Below are positions 34,487 through 42,687 of a stretch of DNA of 64,000 bases, in pieces. The translations under genes and the position numbers were made by a program. Numbering within the stretch: position 1 is the first letter of the stretch; every line of letters begins with the position of its first letter. The notes beneath the pieces are model-generated. The model had not been told where the DNA came from. It did not search any database and worked only from the letters and a program-made list of their open reading frames with translations. The DNA is taken from assembly GCF_000297395.2 (NCBI RefSeq), contig NZ_HF570108.1, positions 5,182,636 to 5,246,635 on the forward strand, written 5' to 3'. The DNA comes from Micromonospora lupini str. Lupac 08. GTDB taxonomy: Bacteria > Actinomycetota > Actinomycetes > Mycobacteriales > Micromonosporaceae.

Positions 34487-35542
34487 TCAGCGGGCGGACG
34501 ACGTACCGGTGCCCCCCAGGCCGGCCGGGACGCTGCCGCCGTGCGGCTCGGCCGCATGGCCGCTCGGGGTGTCGGTCACGGCCTCGGTCACGGCCCTGCT
34601 CGCGGTCACGGCCTTGCTCGCGGTCACGGGCGCGGCCTCAGCGACGGTCGTGGCTGCGGTTGCCGCCTCAGTGGTGCTGGCGGTGACGCGGGCGCGGCGC
34701 AGGGCCCGCACGGCGAACACCAGCGCGGCCAGCCAGCCGGCGGCCAGCAGGGCGTAGAGCGCGGGGCGGACCGGGCCGTTCAGCTCGGCCGAGCGGATCA
34801 GGGTGCGGGCGTTCGTCAGCACGATCACGCCGCCGACGGCCGCGCCGAGCAGTTGGGCCGGGACGATGCGCACCAACCAGGCGGCCAGCGGAGCGGCGAT
34901 GAGCCCGCCGATCAGCAGGGCGAGGACGGTGGGCAGCAGGAACCCTTCGGTGCCCAGCCCGATCAGGAAGCCGACGCTTGCCGCTCCCGCCACCACGAAC
35001 TCGGCGGTGTCGACCGAGCCGATCACCTTGCGCGGCTCCAGGCGGCCGGAGACCAGCAGCGCCGGAGTGGCCACCGGGCCCCAACCACCGCCGCCGGTGG
35101 CGTCGACGAAGCCGGCGACCAGGCCGAGCGGGCCGAGGAAGCGACCGCGCAGCCGCCCGCCGATCCGGTCGGTGCGCAGCGGTCGGGAGAATCGGACCAG
35201 CAGGTACGCGCCGAGCGTGAACAGGATGCCGGCCATCCACGGCGCGGCCGACCTGGTCGAGATCGAGCTGAGCAGGGTGGCGCCGGCGAACGCTCCGATC
35301 GCGCCGGGCAGCGCGATGCGGGACACCACCCGCCAGTCGACGTTGCCGAACCGCCAGTGCGCCACGCCCGCGGCGAAGGTGGTGCCGATCTCGGCCAGGT
35401 GCACCGAGGCCGAGGCGGCGGCCGGCGCGACCCCGACGACCAGCAGCAGAGTGGACGAGGTCAGCCCGTACGCCATCCCGAGCGAGCCGTCGACCAGCTG
35501 CGCGGCGAGCCCGACCAGAGCGAGAACCAGCAGCTTGCGCAC
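34487..35542 (-). CDS. TSUP (TauE/SafE) family sulfite/organosulfonate exporter-like permease
   Basis: 351-residue membrane protein with about eight hydrophobic helices. The family motifs are duplicated: GLAAQLVDGSLGMAYGLTSS near the N-terminus and GLVAGFVDATGGGGWGPV near 145. TSUP proteins move sulfite, taurine products or other small sulfur/carbon anions. Unusually, the last 65 residues form a hydrophilic Ala/Thr/Val-rich tail with repeated VTAS(K/R)AVT. Start is GTG 35542 after GGGGGC. The neighbouring Rrf2 regulator, upstream on the same strand, probably controls it. Confidence 0.87.
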   Translation of the reverse strand: MRKLLVLALVGLAAQLVDGSLGMAYGLTSSTLLLVVGVAPAAASASVHLAEIGTTFAAGVAHWRFGNVDWRVVSRIALPGAIGAFAGATLLSSISTRSAAPWMAGILFTLGAYLLVRFSRPLRTDRIGGRLRGRFLGPLGLVAGFVDATGGGGWGPVATPALLVSGRLEPRKVIGSVDTAEFVVAGAASVGFLIGLGTEGFLLPTVLALLIGGLIAAPLAAWLVRIVPAQLLGAAVGGVIVLTNARTLIRSAELNGPVRPALYALLAAGWLAALVFAVRALRRARVTASTTEAATAATTVAEAAPVTASKAVTASRAVTEAVTDTPSGHAAEPHGGSVPAGLGGTGTSSAR

Positions 35543-35566
35543 GAGCGCCCCCTGACTTTTCGGTAT

Positions 35567-35586
35567 CTCCTATCGACTTGGTCGAC
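35567..35586 (-). promoter_or_regulatory. Possible regulator site ahead of the TSUP gene
   Basis: TCGAC-TTG-GTCGA dyad next to CTCCTA, about 30 bases before the permease start and in the promoter region. It is a candidate Rrf2 operator by position only. Confidence 0.3.
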
Positions 35587-35712
35587 AATGCGCCACGGCA
35601 GGGCCCGGGTCAAGTGTCTGATCGGTGGATGGGACGCCGACGGGTCGACGCCGCGACCGGGGCGGTCAGCGCGAGGGAGCGCGTCAGCGCAGAGCGCGAG
35701 GCACGGGGAGCG

Positions 35713-35808
35713 GGTCGGCGCAGGCGCGGGGCGCGGTCAGGTCCAGGCGCGCGGGCGCGGTCAGATCCAGGCGCGCGGGCGCGGTCAGATCCAGGCGCGC
35801 GGGTCGGC
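35713..35808 (-). repeat. 24-bp tandem repeat spanning the Rrf2 stop codon
   Basis: Units start at 35,713 (divergent), 35,737, 35,761 and 35,785 in plus coordinates; the consensus is TCAGATCCAGGCGCGCGGGC plus GCGG. The unit at 35,785 contains the regulator's stop and last codons, so the gene's 3' end with its TGA has been repeated downstream of itself. Confidence 0.88.
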
Positions 35809-36249
35809 GGCCAGTTCGGTGACCCGCGCCGGCAGTGTGCCGGCGGCCACGTCGGCGACGCTCACCAGTTCAAGGATCTCCCGCTCGCTGGCGCGCAGCG
35901 CGATCCAGACCTCCTGCAGGGCACGGGCCGGGCCGTGGTAGCCGAGCTGTTCGGGACGCTGTCCCCGGACGTGCGCGAGCGGTCCGTCGATCACCCGGAT
36001 CACCTCGGCGAGGGAGATCTCCTCGGCCGGGCGGGCCAACCAGTAGCCGCCCTCCGGGCCGCGCTGGGCGTGCACGATGCCACCCCGACGCAGTTGCAGC
36101 AGGATGCTCTCCAGGAACTTCGGCGGGATCTCCTGCGCACGCGCGATCTGGTCGGCGGTGACGGGCCGTCCCCGCCCGGGGCCACTGGCCGTCGCGGCGA
36201 GTTCGGCGGCCGCGCGGAGGGCATAGTCGACCCGGGCGGAGAGACGCAT
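35785..36249 (-). CDS. Rrf2-family transcriptional regulator
   Basis: 154-residue winged-HTH regulator: MRLSARVDYALRAAAELA at the N-terminus and FLESILLQLRRGGIVHAQRGPEGGYWLARP forming the recognition helix and wing. The Fe-S ligating cysteines of IscR/NsrR are absent, so it is more like CymR, which responds to cysteine metabolism; that fits the TSUP gene next to it. The coding end lies in a 24-bp tandem repeat. Confidence 0.92.
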   Translation of the reverse strand: MRLSARVDYALRAAAELAATASGPGRGRPVTADQIARAQEIPPKFLESILLQLRRGGIVHAQRGPEGGYWLARPAEEISLAEVIRVIDGPLAHVRGQRPEQLGYHGPARALQEVWIALRASEREILELVSVADVAAGTLPARVTELAADPRAWI

Positions 36250-36484
36250 GCCGGCAAGGTTAGCCCGCAGGTCATCCGGCCGGGTCGGCGACCCTCGGCC
36301 GATCGGTCACGCATCGACGAATAGCAAATAAGGTCGGATGCCGTGATCCACTACCCGGTGGGGCCCGGAAAGCTGATTTCACGCGTCCTTATGCTGGGCG
36401 GGCAGTATGACTGCCGGACCGGATGCGAGGGCTCGGGCAGGACATTGATAAACACCCGGTTCCACCCGGGGGGAAGGCAACACG

Positions 36485-37147
36485 ATGACCGATGTCGCCA
36501 CACGCACCTGGGATGGCATGACCATCCCGGTCGCCGGCACCTATCGCCTCGATCAGGCGCACAAGCGGATCGGTTTCCTGTCCCGCCACATGATGGTGAG
36601 CCCCGTACGCGGCGAGTTCGCCGAGGCGACAGCGGAGATCTTCGTGGCGGAGGATCCGCTGCGCTCCGGGGTGACCGCCACCATCCAGGCCGCGAGCATC
36701 GCCACCGGGAGCGTCGATCGGGACACCCACCTGAAAAGCGCCGACTTCCTCGACGTGGAGCGTTATCCCACGCTCGAATATCGAAGCACGGGCATTAACT
36801 GGCAGAGCAGTGAGGACCCGATTTTCTACTGGGCACGGCTGCGAAACCACCGACTCGGCGGAAGAGGCAGAAGTCACAATCCCCCGCCGCAGTCCGAGCC
36901 CGGTCGATTCGTGCTCACCGGCGAGTTGACCGTAAAGGGGATCACCCGCGCGGTGGACCTGCAGGTGAATTTCGGCGGTGCCCGTCGTGATCCGTACGGG
37001 CAGAACATCTTCGGATTCAGCGCGACCGCCGAGATCAACCGGGAGGACTACGGCCTGCTCTGGAATGTCGCGCTGGAGAGCGGCGGCGTTCTGGTCGGGA
37101 AGACCGTGCAGATCGAAATCGCCGGCGAGGCGATCCACGAGGCGTGA
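36485..37147 (+). CDS. YceI-family lipid-binding protein
   Basis: 220-residue YceI-like protein, a lipocalin-type barrel that binds polyisoprenoids or amides. Core segments: GTYRLDQAHKRIGFLSRHMMVSPVRGEF, RDTHLKSADFLDVERYPTLEYRS and GELTVKGITRAVDLQV (each read in parts). No signal peptide is visible. A basic, loop-like insertion of about 30 residues (108-140, RNHRLGGRGRSHNPPPQ) interrupts the barrel and lengthens it compared with the usual 170-190 residues. A good GGGGGGAAGG precedes the ATG. Confidence 0.88.
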   Translation: MTDVATRTWDGMTIPVAGTYRLDQAHKRIGFLSRHMMVSPVRGEFAEATAEIFVAEDPLRSGVTATIQAASIATGSVDRDTHLKSADFLDVERYPTLEYRSTGINWQSSEDPIFYWARLRNHRLGGRGRSHNPPPQSEPGRFVLTGELTVKGITRAVDLQVNFGGARRDPYGQNIFGFSATAEINREDYGLLWNVALESGGVLVGKTVQIEIAGEAIHEA

Positions 37148-37172
37148 CCGGCCGACGGCCCGTCGCGGCGGG

Positions 37173-38057
37173 TCAGGCGCCGACGCGGCGCAGCAGACCC
37201 TCCTGCACGGCGCTGGCGATCTGCCGGCCGTCGGTGGTGAACATCCGGCCGGTGGCCAGGCCCCGCGCGCCGGACGCCGACGGGCTCCAGCAGTCGTAGA
37301 GGAACCACTCGTCGGCGCGGAACGGCCTGTGGAACCACAGCGCGTGGTCCAGGCTCGCGCCGACCACACCGCCCGGCCCCCACACCTCGCCGTGCACGGA
37401 GAGCACCGAGTCGAGCAGGGTGAGGTCCGAGGCGTACGTGAGCGCGCACGCGTGCAGCAGCGGGTCGTCGGGCAGCTTGCCGTCGATGCGCATCCAGACC
37501 CGCTGGTGCGGGTCGGCCGGCCGGTCGCCGGGGCGGACCCAACCGGGCTCCCCCACGTAGCGCACGTCGATCGGGCGGGGGATCTGCCCCCAGATGCCCA
37601 GGCGCTCGGGGTAGCGGGCGAGCCGGTCGGACATCGTCGGCACGTCCTGCGGGGCGGGCACGTCAAGCGGCGCGGGGGCCTGGTGGTCCAACCCGTCCTC
37701 GGTCCGCTGGAACGACGCCGACATGAAGAAGATCGGCTTGTCGTGCTGGAGGGCGACCGCCCGGCGCACCGAGAAGGACCGGCCGTCGCGGATGTTCTCC
37801 ACCTGGTACTCGATCGGCTCGACCGGGTCGCCGGGGCGGACGAAGTAGCCGTGCAGCGAGTGCACGAACCGCTCCGGATCCACCGTGCGGCCGGCGGCGA
37901 CCAGGGCCTGACCGGCAACCTGGCCGCCGTACACCCGTTGTGGGCCGACCGGGGGGCTCATCCCCCGGAAGGTCATGTCCCCGGTCGGGTCGAGGTCCAG
38001 CACTTCCAGCAGCTGGTCGACCGCTGCCTGGCCGACCGCGACCCGACCGTCGCTCAC
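37173..38057 (-). CDS. tesB: Acyl-CoA thioesterase II
   Basis: 294-residue double hot-dog thioesterase that hydrolyses acyl-CoA to free acid and CoA. Visible: RVYGGQVAGQALVAAGRTV, HSLHGYFVRPGDPVEPI, and ASLDHALWFHRPFRADEWFLYD with the catalytic Asp/Gln/Thr region expected near GLATGRMFTTDGRQIASAVQEG. GTG overlaps the pyruvate kinase TGA by four bases, so they are co-translated. Confidence 0.93.
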   Translation of the reverse strand: MSDGRVAVGQAAVDQLLEVLDLDPTGDMTFRGMSPPVGPQRVYGGQVAGQALVAAGRTVDPERFVHSLHGYFVRPGDPVEPIEYQVENIRDGRSFSVRRAVALQHDKPIFFMSASFQRTEDGLDHQAPAPLDVPAPQDVPTMSDRLARYPERLGIWGQIPRPIDVRYVGEPGWVRPGDRPADPHQRVWMRIDGKLPDDPLLHACALTYASDLTLLDSVLSVHGEVWGPGGVVGASLDHALWFHRPFRADEWFLYDCWSPSASGARGLATGRMFTTDGRQIASAVQEGLLRRVGA

Positions 38058-39502
38058 TGCAGCGCCCGCGCCGACGCCGCGTCGACCAGCGAGCCGAGCT
38101 GGTGTACGCGCAGCGTGTTGGTCGAGCCGGGGGTGCCGGGCGGGCTGCCCGCCACGATCACCACGTAGTCACCGGGGTTGGCCCGGTCGAGGCCGAGCAG
38201 CGCCTGGTCGACCTGGCGGAACATGTCGTCGGTGTGCTGCACGAACGGCATGAGGAAGGTCTCCACGCCCCAGGTCAGGGCGAGCTGGTCACGCACCTCG
38301 GGGACCGGCGTGAACGCCAGCAGCGGCAGGTCGCAGTGCAGGCGGGAGAGCCGCCGGACGGTGTCGCCGGTCTGCGAGAAGGCGACAAGCGCCTTGGCGT
38401 TGATGGCCCGGGCGATCGACGAGGCGGCCACGGTGAGCGCGCCGCCGTGGGTACGCGGGTCGTGCTGCAGCCGGGGCACGCCGATCGAGCCGGCCTCGGT
38501 CGTCGTAACGATCTTGGCCATGGTGCTGACGGTCAGCACCGGGTACTTGCCGACGCTTGTCTCGCCGGAGAGCATCACCGCGTCGGCGCCGTCGAGCACC
38601 GCGTTCGCCACGTCGGAGGCCTCCGCCCGGGTGGGACGCGAGTTCTCGATCATGGAGTCGAGCATCTGGGTGGCCACGATGACCGGCTTGGCGTTCTCCC
38701 GGCACAGCTGCACGGCCCGCTTCTGCACCAGCGGGACCTCGTCCAGCGGCATCTCCACGCCGAGGTCGCCCCGAGCGACCATGACACCGTCGAAGGCCAG
38801 CACGATGGCCTCCAGGTGCTCCACGGCCTCCGGCTTCTCGACCTTGGCCAGCACCGGGCGGTACACGCCCTCCTCGGCCATGATGTTGTGGACGAGCTTG
38901 ATGTCCTCGGCCGAGCGCACGAAGGACAGCGCGACCAGGTCGACGCCGAGCCCCAGGGAGAAGCGCAGGTCCTCGGCGTCCTTGTCCGACATGGCGGGCA
39001 CGCTGACCGCCACGTTGGGCAGCGAGACGCCCTTGTTGTTGGAGACCGGGCCGCCCTCGGTGACCAGGCAGCGGATGTCGTTGCCGGTGACGTCGGTGAC
39101 CTCGACGGCGACCCGGCCGTCGTCGATCAGCAGGCGGTCACCGGGCTTCACCTCGTGCGGCAGCTTCGTGTAGGTGCAGGAGACCCGCTCCTTGGTGCCG
39201 ATGACGTCGTCGCCGGTGATCACGACGGAGTCACCGGTGCGCCACTCGTGCGGGCCGTCGGCGAACCGACCGAGCCGGATCTTGGGGCCCTGCAGGTCGG
39301 CGAGGATGGCGACCGGCTTGCCGGCCGCCTCGGACGCCTCCCGGACCAGTCGGTAGACCGCCTCGTGGTCGGCGTGGCTGCCGTGGCTGAAGTTGAGCCT
39401 CGCCACGTTCATGCCGGCCTCGACGAGGCCCCGGATGCGCTCCGGGGACGAGGTGGCGGGACCAAGAGTGCAGACGATCTTCGCGCGGCGTGTCACGCCC
39501 AT
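38054..39502 (-). CDS. pyk: Pyruvate kinase
   Basis: 482-residue glycolytic enzyme converting phosphoenolpyruvate and ADP to pyruvate and ATP. Sequence shows TRRAKIVCTLGPATSS at the N-terminus, LNFSHGSHADH, ADLQGPKIRLG, the active-site signature VMVARGDLGVEMPLDEVP, ATQMLDSMIENSRPTRAEASDVANAVLDG (in parts) and the C-terminal allosteric domain. ATG 39502 follows GGAGAG. It is first in a two-gene operon with tesB. Confidence 0.97.
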   Translation of the reverse strand: MGVTRRAKIVCTLGPATSSPERIRGLVEAGMNVARLNFSHGSHADHEAVYRLVREASEAAGKPVAILADLQGPKIRLGRFADGPHEWRTGDSVVITGDDVIGTKERVSCTYTKLPHEVKPGDRLLIDDGRVAVEVTDVTGNDIRCLVTEGGPVSNNKGVSLPNVAVSVPAMSDKDAEDLRFSLGLGVDLVALSFVRSAEDIKLVHNIMAEEGVYRPVLAKVEKPEAVEHLEAIVLAFDGVMVARGDLGVEMPLDEVPLVQKRAVQLCRENAKPVIVATQMLDSMIENSRPTRAEASDVANAVLDGADAVMLSGETSVGKYPVLTVSTMAKIVTTTEAGSIGVPRLQHDPRTHGGALTVAASSIARAINAKALVAFSQTGDTVRRLSRLHCDLPLLAFTPVPEVRDQLALTWGVETFLMPFVQHTDDMFRQVDQALLGLDRANPGDYVVIVAGSPPGTPGSTNTLRVHQLGSLVDAASARALQ

Positions 39503-39701
39503 CAGGCTAGTCTCTCCTTCAGGTCGGACTCGGGGCCGACCCCTTGCAGGCAGCGGAACAGGTGTCCAACAACGCGCGGCGCGCGTCGGACCGGCGGGCG
39601 GAACCGCACCGGGAACGTTGTGGCGACGGGCAACGGCGACCGCGCGCCGGGAATCGTACGCCTGTCGTGGCGGGCGGTGTCGGGGCGCTCCCGGCCCACG
39701 C

Positions 39702-41084
39702 TCACTCCGGGTGCCCCGACGGGGGCAGCGTGGGCACTGCGGTGAGCAGGTCACGGGGGTCGTAGTGCCGCTTGGCCCGACGCAGCCGCGCCCAGTTCGC
39801 GCCGTACGCCAGCCGGACCCGTTCGGTCTCGGTCGGGGCGAGCAGGTTCGGGTAGCCCCCGGGCAGGGCGAACGGGGCGAGCGCCGCCGAGGTGCGATCG
39901 GCCCACGCGCGATGCGGCGCCGCCTCCCCGCCGGGCGGCCACACCGCGATGATCTCGGTCAGCAGGTGCTCGGCGCGCAGGCCGAACGCCGTGTCGCCGA
40001 GCCGGACCCGGGTGGCCGCGCCGTGGAAGTGGTGCAGGGCCAGCGCGGAGAACGGCGAGGTGACCTGCCGGGCGGCGTCCACGAGCGCGTCCACCGCGCC
40101 GTCGGCGAGCCGGGGCAGCCAGCGGGTCCGCAGCAGGTAGTGGTTTCCGTCGACCATCCCGCCGTCGAACATCCGCAACGCGTCCGCGTACGGCAGCGGG
40201 TCGACCTGGTCGACGAGCGGGGTGCCCAGCGCCCGCAGCCGGTCCAGCCACGGCTGGCCGGCGTCCAGGTCCGGGCCGCTGTAGAAGGGGCAGACGAAGA
40301 CCACCGGTTCGCCGGCCGGGCCGGGCAGGAACCCGGCCATCACTGTCAACTCGTCCGGGGCGTCGGCGAGCAGCGCCGCGTAGCCGCGCAGCACGGCCGG
40401 CGCCTCGGCCAGCGCGAACATGATCATGCCGGCGAGTACTGCGGGCAGCCGGTGCGCCCGGTACCGCAGCTCGGTGACCACGCCGACGTTCCCGCCGCCG
40501 CCGCGCAGCGCCCAGTACAACTCGGCGTCGTGGCGCGGGTCGGCGGTGACCCGACGACCGTCGGCGAGGACGACCTCCGCGCCGAGCAGGTTGTCCAGCG
40601 CCAGGCCGAACCGCCCGCAGAGCGGGCCGTACCCACCGGCCAGGGTCAGCCCGGCCATGCCCACGTCCCGGACCACACCCGTGGGCACCACCAGGTCGTA
40701 CGGGGCGGCGGCGGCGAGCAGGTCGGCGGCGCTGGCACCGCCGGCCACCGTCACCGTGCCCCGGTCCGCGTCGACCCGGACCGTGCGCAGACCGGTCAGG
40801 TCGAGCACCAGGCCACCGTCGCGCAGTGCCCGGCCGGCCCAGTCGTGCCCGCCGGAGCGGACCGACACCGGCAGGTGGCACCGCGCGGCGACGCGGATCG
40901 CCGCGGCCACCTCTTCGGCGTCCAGGCAGTGGGCGACCAGGGCGGGCGCACGGTCGACTGCGGCGTTCCACAGGCGGGTGGCGGTGTCGAACCCGGGTTC
41001 GCCCGGCTCGTGGAGGCGGTCACCGAGCAGGGCACGCAGCCGCGCGGCGGCGGACGCGACATCGGGGGTGGTGGCGGAGCTCAT
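39702..41084 (-). CDS. FAD-linked oxidase, berberine-bridge type
   Basis: 460-residue flavoenzyme of the VAO/PCMH family with a C-terminal BBE motif (YGANWARLRRAKRHYDPRDLL). PVSVRSGGHDWAGRA contains the His that normally binds FAD covalently. In the region where bicovalent enzymes carry a cysteine (here VVRDVGMAGLTLAGGYG) there is none, so a single His linkage is predicted. Substrates range from sugars to antibiotic intermediates; none can be assigned. GAGGAGAC precedes ATG 41084. Confidence 0.9.
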   Translation of the reverse strand: MSSATTPDVASAAARLRALLGDRLHEPGEPGFDTATRLWNAAVDRAPALVAHCLDAEEVAAAIRVAARCHLPVSVRSGGHDWAGRALRDGGLVLDLTGLRTVRVDADRGTVTVAGGASAADLLAAAAPYDLVVPTGVVRDVGMAGLTLAGGYGPLCGRFGLALDNLLGAEVVLADGRRVTADPRHDAELYWALRGGGGNVGVVTELRYRAHRLPAVLAGMIMFALAEAPAVLRGYAALLADAPDELTVMAGFLPGPAGEPVVFVCPFYSGPDLDAGQPWLDRLRALGTPLVDQVDPLPYADALRMFDGGMVDGNHYLLRTRWLPRLADGAVDALVDAARQVTSPFSALALHHFHGAATRVRLGDTAFGLRAEHLLTEIIAVWPPGGEAAPHRAWADRTSAALAPFALPGGYPNLLAPTETERVRLAYGANWARLRRAKRHYDPRDLLTAVPTLPPSGHPE

Positions 41085-41215
41085 GGCGTCTCCTCGACCG
41101 GGTCCGGCCGATGACGCCGGGTGCGCCCCGACTGCGGTCCTCGGTGCGCGCGACCGTAACACCGGCGGACGCCCGACCGCCGTCACCATCACGACACCCG
41201 TCGCTTGACCGACCG

Positions 41216-41581
41216 TCAGCTCTCCGCTTTGACCAGCGGAAACTCCAGCGAGCCGGCCGGGCAGAGGAAGGTCAGCACGTCCACCCGGTAGAGGCCGGCC
41301 TGCACCGCCGGATCGGCCTCCAGCACGCTGCGCACGTCCTCGACGCTGCCCGTGCGGGCCAGCCCGAAGCCGATCGGCGGCTCCGGTTCACGGGCCGGGC
41401 CGTCCACCGAGCCGGCCACCAGGATGATGCCGCTGCGCTGCAACGCCTGCATGTGCTCGGTGTGCTCGGCCTGCAACCGCTGCACGGTCTCCGGGGGCAG
41501 GGCCCGTCCGGCCGCGCCGGGATAGATCACGATGCACTCGTACGTGTCGAGCGCGAAGTCGACCTGCGGCGTCCCCGCCAT
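41216..41581 (-). CDS. YciI-family protein
   Basis: 121-residue ferredoxin-like fold protein of the YCII family, normally a dimer with a conserved His/Asp pair; function mostly unknown. Features: ECIVIYPGAAG, EHTEHMQALQRSGIILVAGSVDG (in parts) and DVRSVLEADPAVQAGLYRVDVLTF. GGAGGG precedes ATG 41581. It stands next to the FAD-linked oxidase on the same strand. Confidence 0.82.
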   Translation of the reverse strand: MAGTPQVDFALDTYECIVIYPGAAGRALPPETVQRLQAEHTEHMQALQRSGIILVAGSVDGPAREPEPPIGFGLARTGSVEDVRSVLEADPAVQAGLYRVDVLTFLCPAGSLEFPLVKAES

Positions 41582-41796
41582 GGTGCTCCCTCCGCCGTCG
41601 CGCCGGCACGCACCGGGCCGGCCGCCCGAGCCGGCGTCACCGGCACGCGCCCAGCGTCGCACGCCGACGACTGCGGTACCTGTCGCTCCGCGCAACTGGC
41701 CCCGGTCGGTCGACAACTCCGCCGGCAGGTCGGTCGGTCCCGGTGCCGGCACCGACTACGGTGGACGGTCCGGGCATCGGTGGTGGGGAGGTCGGA

Positions 41797-42111
41797 ATGC
41801 GCGACGACGATCCGGTGTCGAGCCCGCTGCCGTACGCCGAGGTGACCGACGAGGCGTACGCCACGCAGGCCGCGGCGGGCTTCCAGCCGCAGGAGTTCGA
41901 GTTCGCGGTGGTGCTCAGTGGGCGGTGCCCCCGGTGTGCCCACCCGAGCACCACGACGCTCGTCGACGAGGTGTACCGCAAGGACGTCGCGGCCCCCGAT
42001 CCCGGCTACCGGACGCTGCTGTGCGAGTGCGAGGCCGAGCACCCGGGGCGCCCCGCCGGGCTGCGTGGCTGTGGGGCGTACTGGACGCTGTGGTTGGAGG
42101 TCGAGGCGTGA
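41797..42111 (+). CDS. Small cysteine-rich (zinc-ribbon-like) protein
   Basis: 104-residue hypothetical protein. CPRC at 44-47, CEC at 76-78 and a Cys near 92 could ligate zinc. No other domain recognised. GGGGAGGTCGG precedes the ATG. The stop overlaps the GTG of the next gene by four bases, so the two proteins are made together. Confidence 0.75.
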   Translation: MRDDDPVSSPLPYAEVTDEAYATQAAAGFQPQEFEFAVVLSGRCPRCAHPSTTTLVDEVYRKDVAAPDPGYRTLLCECEAEHPGRPAGLRGCGAYWTLWLEVEA

Positions 42112-42620
42112 TCCGGCTTCGTCCGGGCCCGCCCGCGACAGTCGCCGACCTGCACCGCGCGCAGCAGCTGGCCGGCCTGCTGCGCGGCGAGTTGGAGCGC
42201 GTCCGGGCGGCGGCGGTGGCCTGGCGCAACGGGCTGGGCGGCCTGTTGGTGGCGCTCGTCGGGTTCAGCCTGATCCGGGGTCGCACCGATGTGACCACGC
42301 TCGCGGCGGGCTGGGGCGCGTTGGTCGGGGTCCTGCTGCTCGCCGCCCTGGCCGCGGGCGTGGCCGGGGCGCTCGCGCTGCTCCGCGCGGCGCACGGGCG
42401 GTTGACGGTGACCCCGGTGGCGGCGCTCCCGCCGGTCCCGCTCGGGGACCATCTGGAGGCGGTGGCGGCGGTCCGGTCCCTGCGCATGGGGGTGGGGCTG
42501 GTGCTGCTCTGCACCGCGCTGCTGGTCGCTGCCGTCGGCGTGACCTGGTACGCCCCCGCCCGCCCCGCCACCGCAGCCGTCAGCTCCCCCGCCGTCGGCT
42601 CCCTGCCGTCAGCTCGGTAA
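42108..42620 (+). CDS. Hypothetical membrane protein, partner of the zinc-ribbon protein
   Basis: 170-residue protein. A basic amphipathic N-terminus of about 45 residues (LHRAQQLAGLLRGELERVRA, coiled-coil-like) is followed by three hydrophobic helices (GLGGLLVALVGFSLI, GALVGVLLLAALAAGVAGAL, VGLVLLCTALLVAAVGVTW) and a short outside tail. No known family. Coupled to the upstream cysteine-rich gene and convergent with the large CHAT gene. Confidence 0.75.
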   Translation: MIRLRPGPPATVADLHRAQQLAGLLRGELERVRAAAVAWRNGLGGLLVALVGFSLIRGRTDVTTLAAGWGALVGVLLLAALAAGVAGALALLRAAHGRLTVTPVAALPPVPLGDHLEAVAAVRSLRMGVGLVLLCTALLVAAVGVTWYAPARPATAAVSSPAVGSLPSAR

Positions 42621-42647
42621 CCCGCGCGGTGGGCGAAGCGAGCTGAT

Positions 42648-42687
42648 CCTGACGGGCCGGCACGCCACACGGATGGCCGGCGTCAGG
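42648..42687. terminator. Bidirectional hairpin between membrane gene and CHAT gene
   Basis: CCTGACG...GGCC and GGCC...CGTCAGG arms around about 15 bases between convergent genes, overlapping the CHAT stop codon. Imperfect, with one small bulge. Confidence 0.45.
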
